DNA of 39,319 nucleotides from Deltaproteobacteria bacterium (GCA_031271165.1 JAISWF010000157.1:1-39319); one strand, 5' to 3'; shown: positions 25,101 through 36,406, counted from the stretch's first letter. A program made the numbers and translations. The notes: generated by a model not told the origin, from the letters alone.

Positions 25101-27110
25101 ATGTCTACTCCGTCAATTTTTAACAAAAAAGACCAAGCCTCGGTCGACACTTTACGGATTTTAGCTGTTGAAATGGTTGAGAAGGCCAATAGCGGCCATC
25201 CAGGGCTCCCTTTAGGGGCGGCTCCGCTGACTTACGTTATTTGGACCAGATTTTTAAAGCACGATCCTAAATGCCCTAGCTGGCCCGACCGCGATCGCTT
25301 CGTTTTATCACCTGGTCACGGCTCCGCCCTTTTGTACGCCTGGCTGCATCTGGCCGGTTACGGGTTGACCATTGATGATCTGAAAAATTTCCGGCAGTGG
25401 GACAGCCCGACGCCGGGACACCCAGAGTTCGGTCTGACGCCCGGTGTGGAGGTCTCCACCGGGCCTTTGGGCCACGGGTTGGCCATGGGTGTGGGTCTGG
25501 CCATGGCTGAGCGTGCTCTGGCCGCCCGTTTCAACCGTCCAGGTTTTGAGCTTTTCAATCATTATACCTACGCTTTGGTTTCCGACGGGGATCTTATGGA
25601 GGGCGTGGCCTCGGAAGCGGCCTCCCTGGCAGGGGCTCAGGCCCTGGGCAAATTGATTTACCTTTATGATGACAATGGCATGACCATTGAGGGCTCGACC
25701 GAGATAACCTTTACCGAGGATGTTCGGGGTCGGTTTTTGGCTTACGGCTGGCAGGTTATCGTCGTCTCCGATGGCGAAGATTTGGCGGCCGTTTACCAGG
25801 CCATTGAAAACGCCAGGCTGGAAAAGGAAAAGCCCTCCCTGATTATGGGCCGCACGGTTTTGGGCGCTGGAAGCCCCAAGGCCGGAACTCCCGGTGCTCA
25901 CGGCGAACCGCTGGGGGCCGAAGGACTGGCCGCCACCAAAGCCCATTACGGCTTTGAGGGTAAGCCGCCCTTTTTTGTCGATGAGCGGGTGACCAAAAAC
26001 TTTCAAGTCCGTTCCGAAACCTTCTATGAGGACAGGTTAAAGTGGGAAGGCTTATTGGCTGAGTACGGCCGCAAGTACCCAGAGCTTTTGGCGGAATTTA
26101 ACCGGCGTTGGCAGGGGAGTCTGCCGGAGGCTTTCGACCAGGCCATCGGAATTGATTTTCCCAAGGGAGGCCAATTTGCCACCCGGTCAACCTCAGGGAC
26201 GGTTATAAACGCCATTGCCCCGGCCCTGCCGGAGCTGATAGGTGGAAGTGCCGATCTGGCCCCGTCTAACAAAACCAAGCTTGACGGACTTGACTTTTTT
26301 GGCCCGCTCAACCCTTCCGGACGAAACATCCATTACGGGATCCGCGAGCAGGCCATGGGTGCAGTCATGAACGGTTTGGCCGCCCACGGGGGCCTGATTC
26401 CTTTTGGCGGCACCTTTTTGGTTTTCTCCGATTTTGTCCGTCCGGCTATCAGGCTTTCAGCTTTAATGAGCCTTAAGGTTATCTACGTTTTTACTCACGA
26501 CAGCGTCGGAGTCGGTGAGGATGGTCCCACCCACCAGCCGGTGGAACATATCGCCGCCTTAAGAACCATCCCCAACCTTTTGGTTTTTCGGCCGGCCGAC
26601 GCCTACGAGTCGGCCGCTTCTTGGAAGGCTGCCCTGTCGGCCAAGGGTCCGAGCGCCCTTTTGCTTTCCCGGCAAAATCTCCCGGTCCTTCACCCCGAAG
26701 AATTCCCGCAGGTCCTCACTGGAACCGCCAAGGGCGGGTATGTTTTGCGGGAGGCTCAAGGAGGCCAGGCCGAGGCCATTATCATAGCCACCGGCTCGGA
26801 AGTGGCCTTGGCTTTGGAAACCCAGAAGCTTTTGGCTGGAAAAATCCGGGTCCGGGTGGTCTCCCTCCCGTCTTGGGAACTGTTTGCCGCTCAACCGGAG
26901 GCCTACCGCAACCAAGTGCTGCCCCCGGAGATTACCCGCCGGGTGGCCGCCGAAGCCGGCCGTTCCATTGGCTGGGAACGCTGGGTTGGTGACAAAGGAA
27001 AGGTGCTGGCCATCGAAGGCTTTGGTCATAGTGCGCCAGCTGGGCGCATTTTTAAAGAACTGGGCTTTACCTCTGAGAACCTGGGCCGGATAATTGAGGC
27101 CCTTTTTTGA
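25101..27110 (+). CDS. tkt: Transketolase
   Basis: Thiamine-diphosphate enzyme moving two-carbon units between sugar phosphates in the pentose phosphate pathway. The 669 residues are full length: [31 protein letters not shown], the TPP site [15 protein letters not shown] with [24 protein letters not shown] (catalytic Glu) and the signature [23 protein letters not shown] lies seven bases before ATG 25101. The stop overlaps the TTG start of nth. Pentose-phosphate products also feed heptose synthesis for the LPS core encoded nearby. Confidence 0.97.
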   Translation: MSTPSIFNKKDQASVDTLRILAVEMVEKANSGHPGLPLGAAPLTYVIWTRFLKHDPKCPSWPDRDRFVLSPGHGSALLYAWLHLAGYGLTIDDLKNFRQWDSPTPGHPEFGLTPGVEVSTGPLGHGLAMGVGLAMAERALAARFNRPGFELFNHYTYALVSDGDLMEGVASEAASLAGAQALGKLIYLYDDNGMTIEGSTEITFTEDVRGRFLAYGWQVIVVSDGEDLAAVYQAIENARLEKEKPSLIMGRTVLGAGSPKAGTPGAHGEPLGAEGLAATKAHYGFEGKPPFFVDERVTKNFQVRSETFYEDRLKWEGLLAEYGRKYPELLAEFNRRWQGSLPEAFDQAIGIDFPKGGQFATRSTSGTVINAIAPALPELIGGSADLAPSNKTKLDGLDFFGPLNPSGRNIHYGIREQAMGAVMNGLAAHGGLIPFGGTFLVFSDFVRPAIRLSALMSLKVIYVFTHDSVGVGEDGPTHQPVEHIAALRTIPNLLVFRPADAYESAASWKAALSAKGPSALLLSRQNLPVLHPEEFPQVLTGTAKGGYVLREAQGGQAEAIIIATGSEVALALETQKLLAGKIRVRVVSLPSWELFAAQPEAYRNQVLPPEITRRVAAEAGRSIGWERWVGDKGKVLAIEGFGHSAPAGRIFKELGFTSENLGRIIEALF

Positions 27111-27910
27111 AAGCTACCGCTGATAAACTTGGCCTGGCCGCTCCCCAGTCAGTTGCCGGAGCAGAACCCCAAAAGCCCCCGGGAGCCGCAGTTAATATCC
27201 CCGGACTCCCGGACTCGGGGCTTGATAGGTCCCAATCAAAGGCCCAGGCTTTGGCGGACGATCGATCAAGACCTTTGTCAGCAGCCGAGCCGGCCGCTGA
27301 AGTGGCGGCCGTGCTTGATTATTTTGACCGAGTCTATCCTCAGCCCCGGTGTGGTTTGGATTTTCAGGATCCCTATCAGCTTTTGGTGGCCACCATTTTG
27401 TCGGCCCAATGTACTGACAGCCGGGTTAATCAAGTCACCCCAGCCTTGTTTAAGGCCTTTCCAGATCCCGCTTCCATGGCTTTGGCCCCCATCGGCGCCA
27501 TTGAAGAACTGGTCAAAACCTGCGGCCTGTATCGGGCCAAGGCCAAAAACTTGCGAGCCTGTGCCGGTCGGCTTATCGACCACTACGGCGGTCAGGTCCC
27601 TGACCGCCTTGAGGAGCTGGTGACTCTCCCCGGAGTCGGCCGTAAAACCGCCAACGTAGTTTTGGGTGACGCCTTTGGGATTCCCGGGCTGACCGTTGAT
27701 ACCCACTTGGGCCGGGTCAGCCGCCGGCTAGGGTTAAGCGCCAAAGCCGATGCGGTCGGGGTGGAAAAAGATTTGATGGGCCTTATCCCCAGGCCTCTTT
27801 GGACCAGATTTTCTCACCAGGCCATTTCTCATGGCCGTAGCTTGTGCCGGGCCCGGAAACCGGTCTGCGGTGAGTGCGGGCTGATACGGTGTCCATCCAG
27901 AGCAGCCTGA
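27107..27910 (+). CDS. nth: Endonuclease III, DNA glycosylase/AP lyase
   Basis: Base-excision repair enzyme removing oxidised pyrimidines. After a Pro/Ala-rich N-terminal extension of about 65 residues the core matches Nth: [21 protein letters not shown], the helix-hairpin-helix [18 protein letters not shown] with catalytic Lys180, and [14 protein letters not shown] with Asp198. The C-terminal [4Fe-4S] motif is C-x6-C-x2-C-x4-C; E. coli Nth has x5 in the last interval. The TTG start overlaps the tkt stop (TTGA). A shorter protein from GTG codons near 27302-27311 would remove the extension, and neither choice has a good Shine-Dalgarno. Confidence 0.92.
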   Translation: MKATADKLGLAAPQSVAGAEPQKPPGAAVNIPGLPDSGLDRSQSKAQALADDRSRPLSAAEPAAEVAAVLDYFDRVYPQPRCGLDFQDPYQLLVATILSAQCTDSRVNQVTPALFKAFPDPASMALAPIGAIEELVKTCGLYRAKAKNLRACAGRLIDHYGGQVPDRLEELVTLPGVGRKTANVVLGDAFGIPGLTVDTHLGRVSRRLGLSAKADAVGVEKDLMGLIPRPLWTRFSHQAISHGRSLCRARKPVCGECGLIRCPSRAA

Positions 27911-28008
27911 GCCGAGCTGGGTTTTGTCCTGCAGCCGTCTTAATGATTTGAGTAGCCATTGATTTCAGCCTGACCTGATAAATTAACCCCAAGGCAGAGG
28001 GAACACAA

Positions 28009-28893
28009 ATGATAATACCAGAAGATAGGTTGGGACAATTGCCCAGAGGACCAAATCTCAGGGAGGCGACTGTCCGGCCTTTTCAGCGATCGGTTTTGCA
28101 CTGTTGGTTGGTGGCTTCTATGGCCGCCTTTTTTTTGGCAGCTGCCTTTAGTATTGGAGTTAGAGACGCCAGCGCCCAAAATGGGCCGGAGACTATCAAG
28201 ACTTCCCTGGGGATGATATTGGTCAAAATTCCGGCTGGGAGTTTTGTCATGGGGGCCGGGGAAGGATTTTCCGGGGATGCTGACTACGAGCGGCCGGCTC
28301 ACCAGGTAATTATATCCAAGCCCTTTTGGCTGGGAGTTTACGAGGTCACCCAGGACCAATGGAGTCAGGTCATGGGGACCTCACCCGCTGAACCCAAGCG
28401 GGCCTTCAGCAGCCCGGTCAACAACGTCTCCTGGGACGATGCCAGCTTGTTTGTGACCAAATTATCTCAAAGTGACGGCCGAGCTTATCGTCTCCCCACT
28501 GAGGCTGAATGGGAGTATGCCGCCCGGGCTGGAAGCGATACTGCCTACCATTTTGGAAGCGATCCCGAGCTTCTTTCCAATTACGGCTGGTGCGCCGAGA
28601 GCTTCAGCAAAGGGCAGGTCCATCAGGTGGGTCAAAAAAAGCCTAATGGTTTCGGGCTTTACGACATGCACGGCAACGTGGCCGAGTGGGTAGCCGACTG
28701 GTTTTCCGAGGATTATTACGCTCAAAAGGTGAAAACCGATCCCCAAGGACCGCCTTCCGGCACTGAAAAGTTGCTGCGCGGCGGAGCCTGGAGTAGCGAT
28801 CCCAAAGTTTGCCAGTCAGCTTGGCGCGACACTAATCTGCCCATGGTCAGGAGCAAGTCCATCGGTTTCAGGGTGGTTTTTGATGAGCGCTGA
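28009..28893 (+). CDS. Exported SUMF1/FGE-domain protein, not a canonical formylglycine enzyme
   Basis: 294 residues. A basic N-terminus is followed by a hydrophobic segment (about residues 32-50) and AXA-type cleavage site ASAQ, so the protein is likely periplasmic or anchored. Residues 65-292 are a SUMF1 domain: MILVKIPAGSFVMG, VYEVTQDQW, NNVSWDDAS, YRLPTEAEWEYAARAG, YDMHGNVAEWVADW and LRGGAW, ending GFRVVF. In formylglycine-generating enzyme two active-site cysteines follow the RGGS motif; here the first is Ser and the second (KVCQSAWR) remains. The domain therefore probably has another role, as in many bacterial SUMF1 proteins. ATG 28009 has AGAGGGA upstream. No sulfatase gene is nearby. 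Confidence 0.87.
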   Translation: MIIPEDRLGQLPRGPNLREATVRPFQRSVLHCWLVASMAAFFLAAAFSIGVRDASAQNGPETIKTSLGMILVKIPAGSFVMGAGEGFSGDADYERPAHQVIISKPFWLGVYEVTQDQWSQVMGTSPAEPKRAFSSPVNNVSWDDASLFVTKLSQSDGRAYRLPTEAEWEYAARAGSDTAYHFGSDPELLSNYGWCAESFSKGQVHQVGQKKPNGFGLYDMHGNVAEWVADWFSEDYYAQKVKTDPQGPPSGTEKLLRGGAWSSDPKVCQSAWRDTNLPMVRSKSIGFRVVFDER

Positions 28894-28933
28894 AGGGAGT
28901 CACCCGGTTTTTTTCAGCCGGCCGGTTTTTTTT
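28889..28933 (+). terminator. Probable terminator of the SUMF1-domain gene
   Basis: GCTGAA (28889-28894, overlapping the stop codon) can pair with TTCAGC (28913-28918), with an inner GGG/CCC. CCGGCCGG and a run of eight T follow at 28926-28933. The stem is short, so this is moderate support. Confidence 0.45.
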
Positions 28934-30494
28934 AATGGGACCCAAACCTCTAGAGACTTCCGGTGGGCAGGTGCGTGATTTAACTTGACAGTTTCGGAAA
29001 ATACCGTTATATTAAAAAAAAATCAGTTGTTCGGCTCTGGTACGAGCTGATTGGTCTTCATTATTGGCACTGAGTTATAGCTCAGATATCTCAAAAAATG
29101 ACGATATTTACCAAGATACAAGTGCCTCAGGTTGGATTTGACTGCTCTCTTGGCATCTTTATCCGCTCGTGAGTCCTGCAAGACGTCCCTGTCTGAGGCA
29201 CCTTAGTCCTGGCCGGTTGCCCTGAGGAGCTGGCCGTCAAATAACCACTAAATTAACAACTTATTAAGATGCCATGTTCAAGAAGAATTGCTTGAATAGG
29301 GACGCCCTCTTCTAATTTAGCGAAAGTAAAAAAATAATTAGATATTATGGTAAGTTGAATTTAGATAGTAGTTTTTAAAAATTTCAATAATGGGCTTAAA
29401 AGCTCATTTAGTCGCCACAGCCCGATTTTGGCGCCTAAGCCCAGGCCCGCCTGCAGCCATCGGCTGCGCTCGGAGCCTCTGGCCGGTCGCTGTCGGAACC
29501 AAGCCAGCTGGAACTACAGAGAGCCTTAGCCCATGTTGTTCAGTCTGACTGGCCTGGGCCTCAGTCAGGCCAGCGTCCTTGGCACCTTCAAAGCCGAAAG
29601 CGGCTGGGAGAGAAACCTGGACCTTTAGAATGTGGCTGCGCTCACAGCGTACAGGCAAAAGGCCGTCACCTTATAAGCTTTTTTACAATTTGCTCTGTTG
29701 CGAGCGACTTTGGGCCGCCTCAAGTCCTAAACGGTCCATTCTGGCCTTGACCAAACTTATTGAACATCTGGACTACGCAGTATTTTTAGTTACCAAGAAC
29801 CTTTACCTCTTACTTAAGCTAGCTGGCGCTGCTACCGACCGCCATCTATGGACAGCTTTCAGAGCCTTCGGTCTGGCCTGGGGGCAGATTGCGGACTGGA
29901 CTGCGGATTTGTCCAGCGGCACTTGTCAGCCCCAAACCAGTCAAGCCGGTCGCCAGCGAGCTGGGATAGTTTGGCTTGGCCAAGGGTCTTTTTATCTCCA
30001 AAAGATAGAAGCGGCCTTAAAGCGAAGAATTTTTTTGATTTTGGCTATCGAAAATTTCGGAGCATTTGAGTTAGCTTCTGGGCCGGCGAGCCAGCTTCTG
30101 TACCGGTCAGGTCGGCCAAGGCCAGTGCCGTCAAAGCTGTTGAACTGCGAGCGTCCCATATACGCCGCTTTTTAGATAATGTCAGCATCGGGCTGACCAC
30201 CGAGACGGTCCCGGCTTGGGGGCGGCCAGCAGCACCAGGCTTGGACCATAACCCACTTTGACCGGCTGCTTGCTTACGGGGCGCTGGTGGAATAAACAGG
30301 TTCCAGCCCAGACTAAAGTTTTGGTAGACTGCTCGGTCAAGCGGCTGACTATCAAAACAAGGCTGCTGCCTCTCGGGCTGGGGGAGAGCTTTTAGGGCCT
30401 TTGAGTTAAACAGTTTGTATCAGACGCCGAGTTATGCCAATCAGAGTTGGGCCAATTACCACTAGGCTGGGCACCTTTCAAGAGAGGAAGAATT
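28934..30494. other. 1.56-kb stretch with no recognised gene, possible decayed region
   Basis: Two halves are visible: an AT-rich part with inverted repeats (GTGCCTCAG 29122-29130 with CTGAGGCAC 29193-29201), and a GC-rich part from 29404. The longest frame is plus 29579-30175 (198 codons from TTG, no ribosome binding site, Leu/Ala/Arg-rich); I cannot match it to a family. Further open pieces in other frames follow up to 30300, as expected of a gene broken by frameshifts. The end holds the leader of the chemotaxis receptor gene. Confidence 0.4.
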
Positions 30495-32510
30495 ATGAGT
30501 CTTCGTTTACGGTTATATATCAGTTTCTTTGCGATGTTTGCCTTAGCCTTGGTGATAGGCTTAATATCAATTTATGCCTTTAAGACGACCAGTCATGGCA
30601 TGGAAACTGTAGAAATTGTTGTCAATGAAGTCAATAACGAGGTCGCGCCAATAAGCGATGTGTCTTATGAACTCGTTAGTAATATTAGTTCTGCCGGATT
30701 TTATTATTATGGTTACTTATTTAATTATGATAATGATGATTACATTAATGGAAATAAATATCTTGACTCAATTATGAAAGCGATAGTCAAAGTCCAAGGC
30801 ATCATGGATACTCGTCCTCCAGAGCGCCTGCCGACTACCAGAAAAACTATTCCGGTAATTCAAGCGGAAGCCGAAAATTTTAAGCGCATTTCTGGTGAAC
30901 TTAACAAAACAATCGAATCATTTCTAGTGTTACGGACTGAATTGCCTAAATTAGGCGCTATCATTCAACAAAATATTGATGATTTATCATATAGAACATT
31001 AAAATTAGTTGCAGATACAGATAGAATATTGAGTGAAAGTAATGTTGAAGAGTCTAAAGCGCTTATTAAGTTGCGTATTGACGGCATGAATATGTTGTAT
31101 CAACTTGCTGCAAATTATAATCAATCTAGAACAAATTTTTGGAGAGCTCAAAATTATCGTGGTGATGAGGCTATTAAAATCCTTAATGAATGCATAAGTG
31201 TACTCGAAAGTGGAGTTAATGTTCTGAAAGAATATATTCCGCAGGGTGTTAAAACACCCGCAATTCGAGTAGAATACGATGCAATGGTAGAAAATTTAGA
31301 CAAATATATTGGTGAAATGTATAAAATTCGTGATATCTATGCTGTTTTAGATAAGTTAAGTAATGACACCGTCGATAGTTACGCCAAACTAAATTCACTG
31401 GCCGCCGGACTGTCGAGAGCGGCTTCTACACTTCTTGATACTGATATGAAAAGTATCACCGAAAATGATGAAATCATAGGTTCTACTATTTCAAAGTCCA
31501 TATTGATATTAAGTATAGCCATGATTATTGCTTTAATTATCGGTACAACGCTAGCCCTTTTTAATACTAAATCTATAGTTGGACCACTTAATATAATTAT
31601 TGACCGACTATCAGAGGGTGCCGAACATATAGCCAAAGCCTCAGAGCAAATATCTGATGCCTCCACCTTATTGGCTGATGGAGCGACTAAACAGGCTGGT
31701 GCTATTCAGGAAACATCGGCTGCTCTTGAGGAGATGGCTTCCATGACCAAGCTAAATGCCGATAATGCTCATAAAACCAATGAAAATACTAAAAAAACGA
31801 CCATGCTGGTTGAAGATGGTGGAATAGCCATCGACAAGATGTCGAACGCCATGGATACGATCAGCCAACGGTCAGAGCAGGTAAGCCGGATAATCAAAAC
31901 CATTGAAGATATCGCCTTTCAGACCAATCTTTTGGCCTTAAATGCAGCAGTCGAGGCGGCTCGGGCCGGCGAGGCGGGCCAAGGTTTTGCGGTCGTGGCG
32001 GATGAAGTCAAAAATCTTTCCCAGCGTTCAGCCCAGGCGGCCAAGGATACTACTACTCTTATTCAGGGGACAGTCGATAGCGTCCGGAGCGGCGCCGACA
32101 TTACCAATCAATTGATTAGCAGTTTTAAAGATATCAAAGAGGGAACGACTACCATCAGTTATTTGATCGATGAAATAGCTGCAGCGACTAAAGAACAGGC
32201 CCAAGGAGTGTCCCAAGTCAATATTGCCGTTTCCGAGATGGATCAGGTCGTTCAGCAAAATGCCACCAGTGCCGAGGAAACAACTACATCGGCTGAAGAC
32301 CTGACGGTCCAATCATCAGCGCTCAGTCAAATGGTCGATGATTTGGTCGTGTTGGTAAGTGGTAGAAAATCTACTAATAGCGATCAATTATACAAGTCAA
32401 AATCAGGCTCTGGGCTCGAAGATGATGTTTCTTTGCGAAATAAGTATGCGGCCGCCAGACCTAATCATGGGTTGCTTGGTCACAACTCCCGCCCAACGGG
32501 TAGGTACTAA
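30495..32510 (+). CDS. Methyl-accepting chemotaxis protein
   Basis: Transmembrane chemoreceptor of 671 residues. TM1 is about 7-28. A helical periplasmic sensor of about 300 residues follows, possibly HBM/four-helix type. TM2 is about 335-357, then a HAMP-like stretch ([20 protein letters not shown]) and the signalling domain. The hairpin tip [21 protein letters not shown] begins near residue 471 and is canonical for CheA/CheW contact. There is no CheR-binding pentapeptide at the C-terminus. The sensor half is very AT-rich (for example 30960-31140), while the signalling half (31650-32340) is GC-rich like the rest of the window, indicating a mosaic origin. ATG 30495 has AGAGGAAG upstream; the frame extends to 30447. 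The ligand is unknown. Confidence 0.93.
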   Translation: MSLRLRLYISFFAMFALALVIGLISIYAFKTTSHGMETVEIVVNEVNNEVAPISDVSYELVSNISSAGFYYYGYLFNYDNDDYINGNKYLDSIMKAIVKVQGIMDTRPPERLPTTRKTIPVIQAEAENFKRISGELNKTIESFLVLRTELPKLGAIIQQNIDDLSYRTLKLVADTDRILSESNVEESKALIKLRIDGMNMLYQLAANYNQSRTNFWRAQNYRGDEAIKILNECISVLESGVNVLKEYIPQGVKTPAIRVEYDAMVENLDKYIGEMYKIRDIYAVLDKLSNDTVDSYAKLNSLAAGLSRAASTLLDTDMKSITENDEIIGSTISKSILILSIAMIIALIIGTTLALFNTKSIVGPLNIIIDRLSEGAEHIAKASEQISDASTLLADGATKQAGAIQETSAALEEMASMTKLNADNAHKTNENTKKTTMLVEDGGIAIDKMSNAMDTISQRSEQVSRIIKTIEDIAFQTNLLALNAAVEAARAGEAGQGFAVVADEVKNLSQRSAQAAKDTTTLIQGTVDSVRSGADITNQLISSFKDIKEGTTTISYLIDEIAAATKEQAQGVSQVNIAVSEMDQVVQQNATSAEETTTSAEDLTVQSSALSQMVDDLVVLVSGRKSTNSDQLYKSKSGSGLEDDVSLRNKYAAARPNHGLLGHNSRPTGRY

Positions 32511-32525
32511 AGGGGCGGCCTTAGC

Positions 32526-32570
32526 CCAGTAAACTTGGTGCCAGTAACCTTAGTGTCAGTAAACCTGGTC
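32526..32570 (+). repeat. Three tandem 15-bp repeats after the chemoreceptor stop
   Basis: CCAGTAAACTTGGTG, CCAGTAACCTTAGTG and TCAGTAAACCTGGTC follow each other without gaps, starting 16 bp after the stop codon. TG plus seven T (32573-32579) follow. The set may act as a transcription end, or be a replication-slippage product. Confidence 0.8.
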
Positions 32571-32788
32571 TGTTTTTTTGAGGCTCTATGACTGCCGCTG
32601 AGATTATTTTAGGTCTGTGATGACTTGAGCTGCTTTTGGAGAGGCCTTAACAATTTACTGGTAACAATATTTGATCAACCGGTAAAAACCCTCAAAAACC
32701 TGAATCCCTAATTTTTTATGTCAGTAATTTCAAAATGTTAAAAATGATAAAAACGAATAAATAGACTTTTTACTGGTCGATCATATTT

Positions 32789-32874
32789 AGGTAGGGAAGG
32801 ACTTATGGTACCCATAGTCATTCCCTACCTGCATTGGGGCAAATGTTGCCAGGCCTGATCCTTAGGCCAGGCAA
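32789..32874. repeat. Two adjacent intergenic stem-loops
   Basis: Stem-loop 1 (32789-32830): AGGTAGGGAA pairs with TTCCCTACCT, then GACT/AGTC and ATGG/CCAT, around a TAC loop, with one mismatch and one bulge. Stem-loop 2 (32846-32874): TTGCC and GGCCT pair with AGGCC and GGCAA around an A-A mismatch. Neither is followed by a T-run, so they are not ordinary terminators. A structured RNA or leader element is possible. Confidence 0.7.
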
Positions 32875-33463
32875 GTGGAATCAGACCGCTTTTGGCGCTT
32901 TTAGTGTTGATTAAACTGAAAAAACGTTTCGCAACTTCTGTTGGTAGCGGCTAAACGATTGAATTTTTGGTTTAACCTCCGATGACCAGGCTTTAGGACC
33001 TTAATTCTCGATAACTCAACGCTTATTTTTAAAAAATAGTTTATTTTATCATGTAGGTCTGATTGTTTTCGAGTAAAACGTTAAATTACGGTATGTTTTT
33101 TTTAATTTCTCCTGATAACCGAAAAGTATCTAGATTTTGAGATCGAGCGGCTTTCTTTTTTGGCTTTCTTTGTTAGAGATAACAATTCGAACCACAGCGG
33201 GGAGGCAAGATATCGGCCGGTTACCGTCTGTTTGCTTCATTGGCCCAGGGCTGGCGGCGGCTTTTGAGCTCCATGTGAGGCCAAACGAGTAGTCAATGAG
33301 CTCAAATACTATATCCACTAAAAATTTTTGCTTGGTTTTTGACGACCGAGGGCGCCCAGGTCAAAATGACCTATGGCTGCCCACAGTTACTGGCCGGCCA
33401 AGTCTTAGTTTAATAATTTAGTAAGTTAAGCTGATTCATTGTTAAAGTTAGAAAAGGCATCAG

Positions 33464-36406
33464 ATGATCGAAAAATTTTCGAGATTAGTTTGTAAGGTCA
33501 TCTCAATTATTTTGTTCGTTTTAGTTCTAATCGACGGCACCGCTCGGGCTCAGGCTGAGCCTTTTCCCTCTTCCTACCGTGATTTACCTGGTATTACCGA
33601 GCAGGATATTCAGGATATTGAGAGCTTAAAAAGGTTTGGCCGTCCTTTTATTATCAGTGGGCTCTATACCACGGAGACTTTTTTAAACGATAAAGGGGAA
33701 ATTTGTGGCTATTCGGCTCTGTTTGCCGACTGGCTGACCAAATTTATCGGCTTGGAGTTTCGCCCAGCCATCGTCAAGTGGGATGAACTCATAATCGGCC
33801 TTTTGGACCACTCCATTGATTTTACTCAAGATCTGACGGCCACCGAGGAGCGCTCTCAGGTCTACCTTATGACGGACCCTATTGCTCAGCGTACGCTAAG
33901 AATCATGCGGCTAAAAGGCTCTCCGAGCTTGGCCCAGCTGGGCAAGTCTCAGGAACTTAAGGTTGGTTTTCTCCAAGGTGCGGTCACCCTCAAGTTGGTC
34001 GAAACCAAAAGCGATCTAAAATTTAAACCAGTCTTTGCCCAGACTTATGATGACGCCTATCGATACTTAAAAAATGGCTCAATAGATGCCTTTTTATGCC
34101 ATGGGCCGGGTGAAGGCGCCTTTGATCGGTACGAAGCCGTCGAGGTTGAAGATTTTTTCCCTTTGCTCTACTCCGATGTTTCTTTGGCGACAGCCAATAA
34201 AGAACTTGAGCCGGTTATCAGGGTGGTTCAAAAAGCCTTGGCCGCCAACGCCGCCCGGCTTTTGGTTGAACTTTACAGTGCCGGTGAGCTCCAATACCGA
34301 CAAGAAAAATTTAAAAGAACGTTAACCACCGAAGAGAGAGCCTATATTAACGATCGCCTCGAATCTTTGGAGCCGATCTTTTACGGGGTAGAATTTGACA
34401 ATTATCCAACCAGTTTTTTCAACCAAGTTGAGAAAGAGTGGCAGGGCATCGCCTTGGATATTTTGGTCGAAATTGAGGTCCTCACAGGACTTAAGTTTAA
34501 AAATCGTAACGATGAGCTTCTGGAGTGGTCACGCATCCAGCAAATGCTGGAAGACGGGGAAGTAGCTTTTGTCACGGAGCTCATCCGTTCCCCAGAGCGG
34601 GAAGGTCATTTTCTTTGGCCGAATAGCCCAATCCAAATCGATAATTATGCCCTTTTATCACTTTTAGATGCTAAAGATATCAAGATCAACGAGATCCTTT
34701 TCTCCAAGATTGGTGTTGAATCGGATACGGCTTACGAGAAGATTTTCACGACTTGGTTTCCCAGCCATTTCAACTGGATAAAATATAAAAACACCGAAGA
34801 CACTTTTAAGGCTCTGAAAAATGGAGAAATAGATTTAATTATGGGCTCTAAAAAGCTCAATCTGGTTATGACCAACTTTTTTGAGCAGCCCTATTTCAAA
34901 GTCAACTTTTTGTTTGATAGAACCTATCAATCGACTTTCGGTTTTAACAAAAAAGAACCAATTTTATGTTCCATTATTGACAAAGCTCTGGCCATAGTTG
35001 GCACCCAACGCATCTCCGACCGCTGGAACGCCAAGACCTACGATTATAGAATTCAACTGGCTCGCTCCCGGATGCCCTGGCTAGTAGGCTTAAGTTTTAT
35101 GATGGTGGCTCTATTTTGTCTAAGTTTTCTTTTGCTTTTAAAGCATCGAACTGAAAAAATCAGGCTGGAAGAATTGGTCGTCAAACGGACGGCCGAGCTG
35201 GAAGTTCAAAAGGATGCCGCCCAAGTGGCCTCTAAGTCCAAAAGTGAGTTCTTAGCCCGCATGAGCCATGAGATCCGTACGCCCATGAACGCCATCATTG
35301 GCTTAAGTGATCTGGCTTACCGCGATTATGGGAGCATCGCCGGACGATCTTACATCGGCGAGATCCGTAAGGCCGGTCAGAGCCTTTTGGAAATCATCAA
35401 CGGCATCCTTGATTTTTCCAAGATTGAATCGGGCAAGCATGAGATTGTCGAAAAGCCCTACCAGCTCGACCAACTGCTTGAAGGCGTCGTGGCCTTGGTC
35501 GAAATCAGGCTCAGGGAACGCCCCTTAAACTTTGAGACCGATTTTGACCCGCTGATTCCTTTGGACCTGATCGGCGATGCCACCAGTCTCCGGCAGATTC
35601 TACTCAATCTTTTGAGTAATGCCTTGAAATACACCAAAGAAGGAACCGTCAAATTTTCGGCTAGAAGCGTTCCCTTGCCTGAGCGGAAGCTGCGCTTGGA
35701 GTTTGTGGTCGAGGATACCGGTATTGGGATCAAGCGTAAGGCTTTAGGTAGCCTTTTTAGTGATTTTGTCCGCTTTGATGAAGGCCAGCAAGGTCATCAT
35801 GTCGAGGGTACTGGTTTGGGCTTGGCCATTGCCCGCAGTCTTGGCCGCCAGATGGGTGGGGATATTACGGTTGAAAGCGAATTTGGTCTGGGTTCCAAGT
35901 TTACGGCGACAGTTGTCCAGACCCTTGACGAGATTCGCCCTCTGACAGGCGACACTAGCGAGCAGGCCGATTTCCTCCTGGCTCAGAACTCCTCCGGTTT
36001 TATGGCTCCGGATTATAAAGTTCTGTTAGTCGACGACATTACCACCAATTTGGTGGTAGCTGAAGGGCTTTTGCTGCCCTACAAATTTCAAATTGTCAGC
36101 TGCCAGAGCGGTAATGAGGCTTTGGAGGCGGCTGAAAACAACAATTTTGATTTAATGTTTATCGATCACATGATGCCCGGTATGGACGGGGTAATCACCT
36201 TGCAAAAAATAAGGCAGCTCAGCCCCCATTACTGTTCTGTGCCGGCAGTGGCCCTGACCGCTAACGCCGTCAAGGAGGCCAAAGAGATGCTCCTGTCCAG
36301 CGGTTTTGATGAATTCCTCTCCAAACCCATTAATACTGACGAAATGGATGCTATTTTGGAGAAAATGGTGCCGCCGGAGGCCCGCCAGGAGCGGGAGATG
36401 GATTAG
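33464..36406 (+). CDS. BvgS-like hybrid sensor histidine kinase with two periplasmic binding domains
   Basis: 980 residues. A signal peptide (about 1-31) is followed by two tandem family 3 solute-binding domains in the periplasm (about 45-285 and 300-530), then one TM segment (538-561) and a coiled-coil linker. The HisKA domain has [18 protein letters not shown] (His602). The ATPase has [23 protein letters not shown] and [13 protein letters not shown]. The C-terminal receiver has LLVDD and [14 protein letters not shown] (Asp901) with SKPI. All catalytic motifs are intact. Unlike BvgS it lacks a PAS domain between TM and HisKA and has no C-terminal Hpt, so a separate Hpt protein would be needed; the Hpt-STAS protein at 19434 is one candidate (inference). 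No response regulator gene is adjacent. ATG 33464 has AAAGG upstream. Confidence 0.93.
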   Translation: MIEKFSRLVCKVISIILFVLVLIDGTARAQAEPFPSSYRDLPGITEQDIQDIESLKRFGRPFIISGLYTTETFLNDKGEICGYSALFADWLTKFIGLEFRPAIVKWDELIIGLLDHSIDFTQDLTATEERSQVYLMTDPIAQRTLRIMRLKGSPSLAQLGKSQELKVGFLQGAVTLKLVETKSDLKFKPVFAQTYDDAYRYLKNGSIDAFLCHGPGEGAFDRYEAVEVEDFFPLLYSDVSLATANKELEPVIRVVQKALAANAARLLVELYSAGELQYRQEKFKRTLTTEERAYINDRLESLEPIFYGVEFDNYPTSFFNQVEKEWQGIALDILVEIEVLTGLKFKNRNDELLEWSRIQQMLEDGEVAFVTELIRSPEREGHFLWPNSPIQIDNYALLSLLDAKDIKINEILFSKIGVESDTAYEKIFTTWFPSHFNWIKYKNTEDTFKALKNGEIDLIMGSKKLNLVMTNFFEQPYFKVNFLFDRTYQSTFGFNKKEPILCSIIDKALAIVGTQRISDRWNAKTYDYRIQLARSRMPWLVGLSFMMVALFCLSFLLLLKHRTEKIRLEELVVKRTAELEVQKDAAQVASKSKSEFLARMSHEIRTPMNAIIGLSDLAYRDYGSIAGRSYIGEIRKAGQSLLEIINGILDFSKIESGKHEIVEKPYQLDQLLEGVVALVEIRLRERPLNFETDFDPLIPLDLIGDATSLRQILLNLLSNALKYTKEGTVKFSARSVPLPERKLRLEFVVEDTGIGIKRKALGSLFSDFVRFDEGQQGHHVEGTGLGLAIARSLGRQMGGDITVESEFGLGSKFTATVVQTLDEIRPLTGDTSEQADFLLAQNSSGFMAPDYKVLLVDDITTNLVVAEGLLLPYKFQIVSCQSGNEALEAAENNNFDLMFIDHMMPGMDGVITLQKIRQLSPHYCSVPAVALTANAVKEAKEMLLSSGFDEFLSKPINTDEMDAILEKMVPPEARQEREMD

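Larger units (their letters stand above)
32511..33463. other. 950-bp gap between two sensor genes, with repeats and hairpins
   Basis: Contains three 15-bp tandem repeats (32526-32570) followed by a T-run, two adjacent stem-loops (32789-32830 and 32846-32874), and an AT-rich leader before the kinase gene. A 62-codon minus-strand frame at 33130-33318 shows no motif and is not called. Confidence 0.6.
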
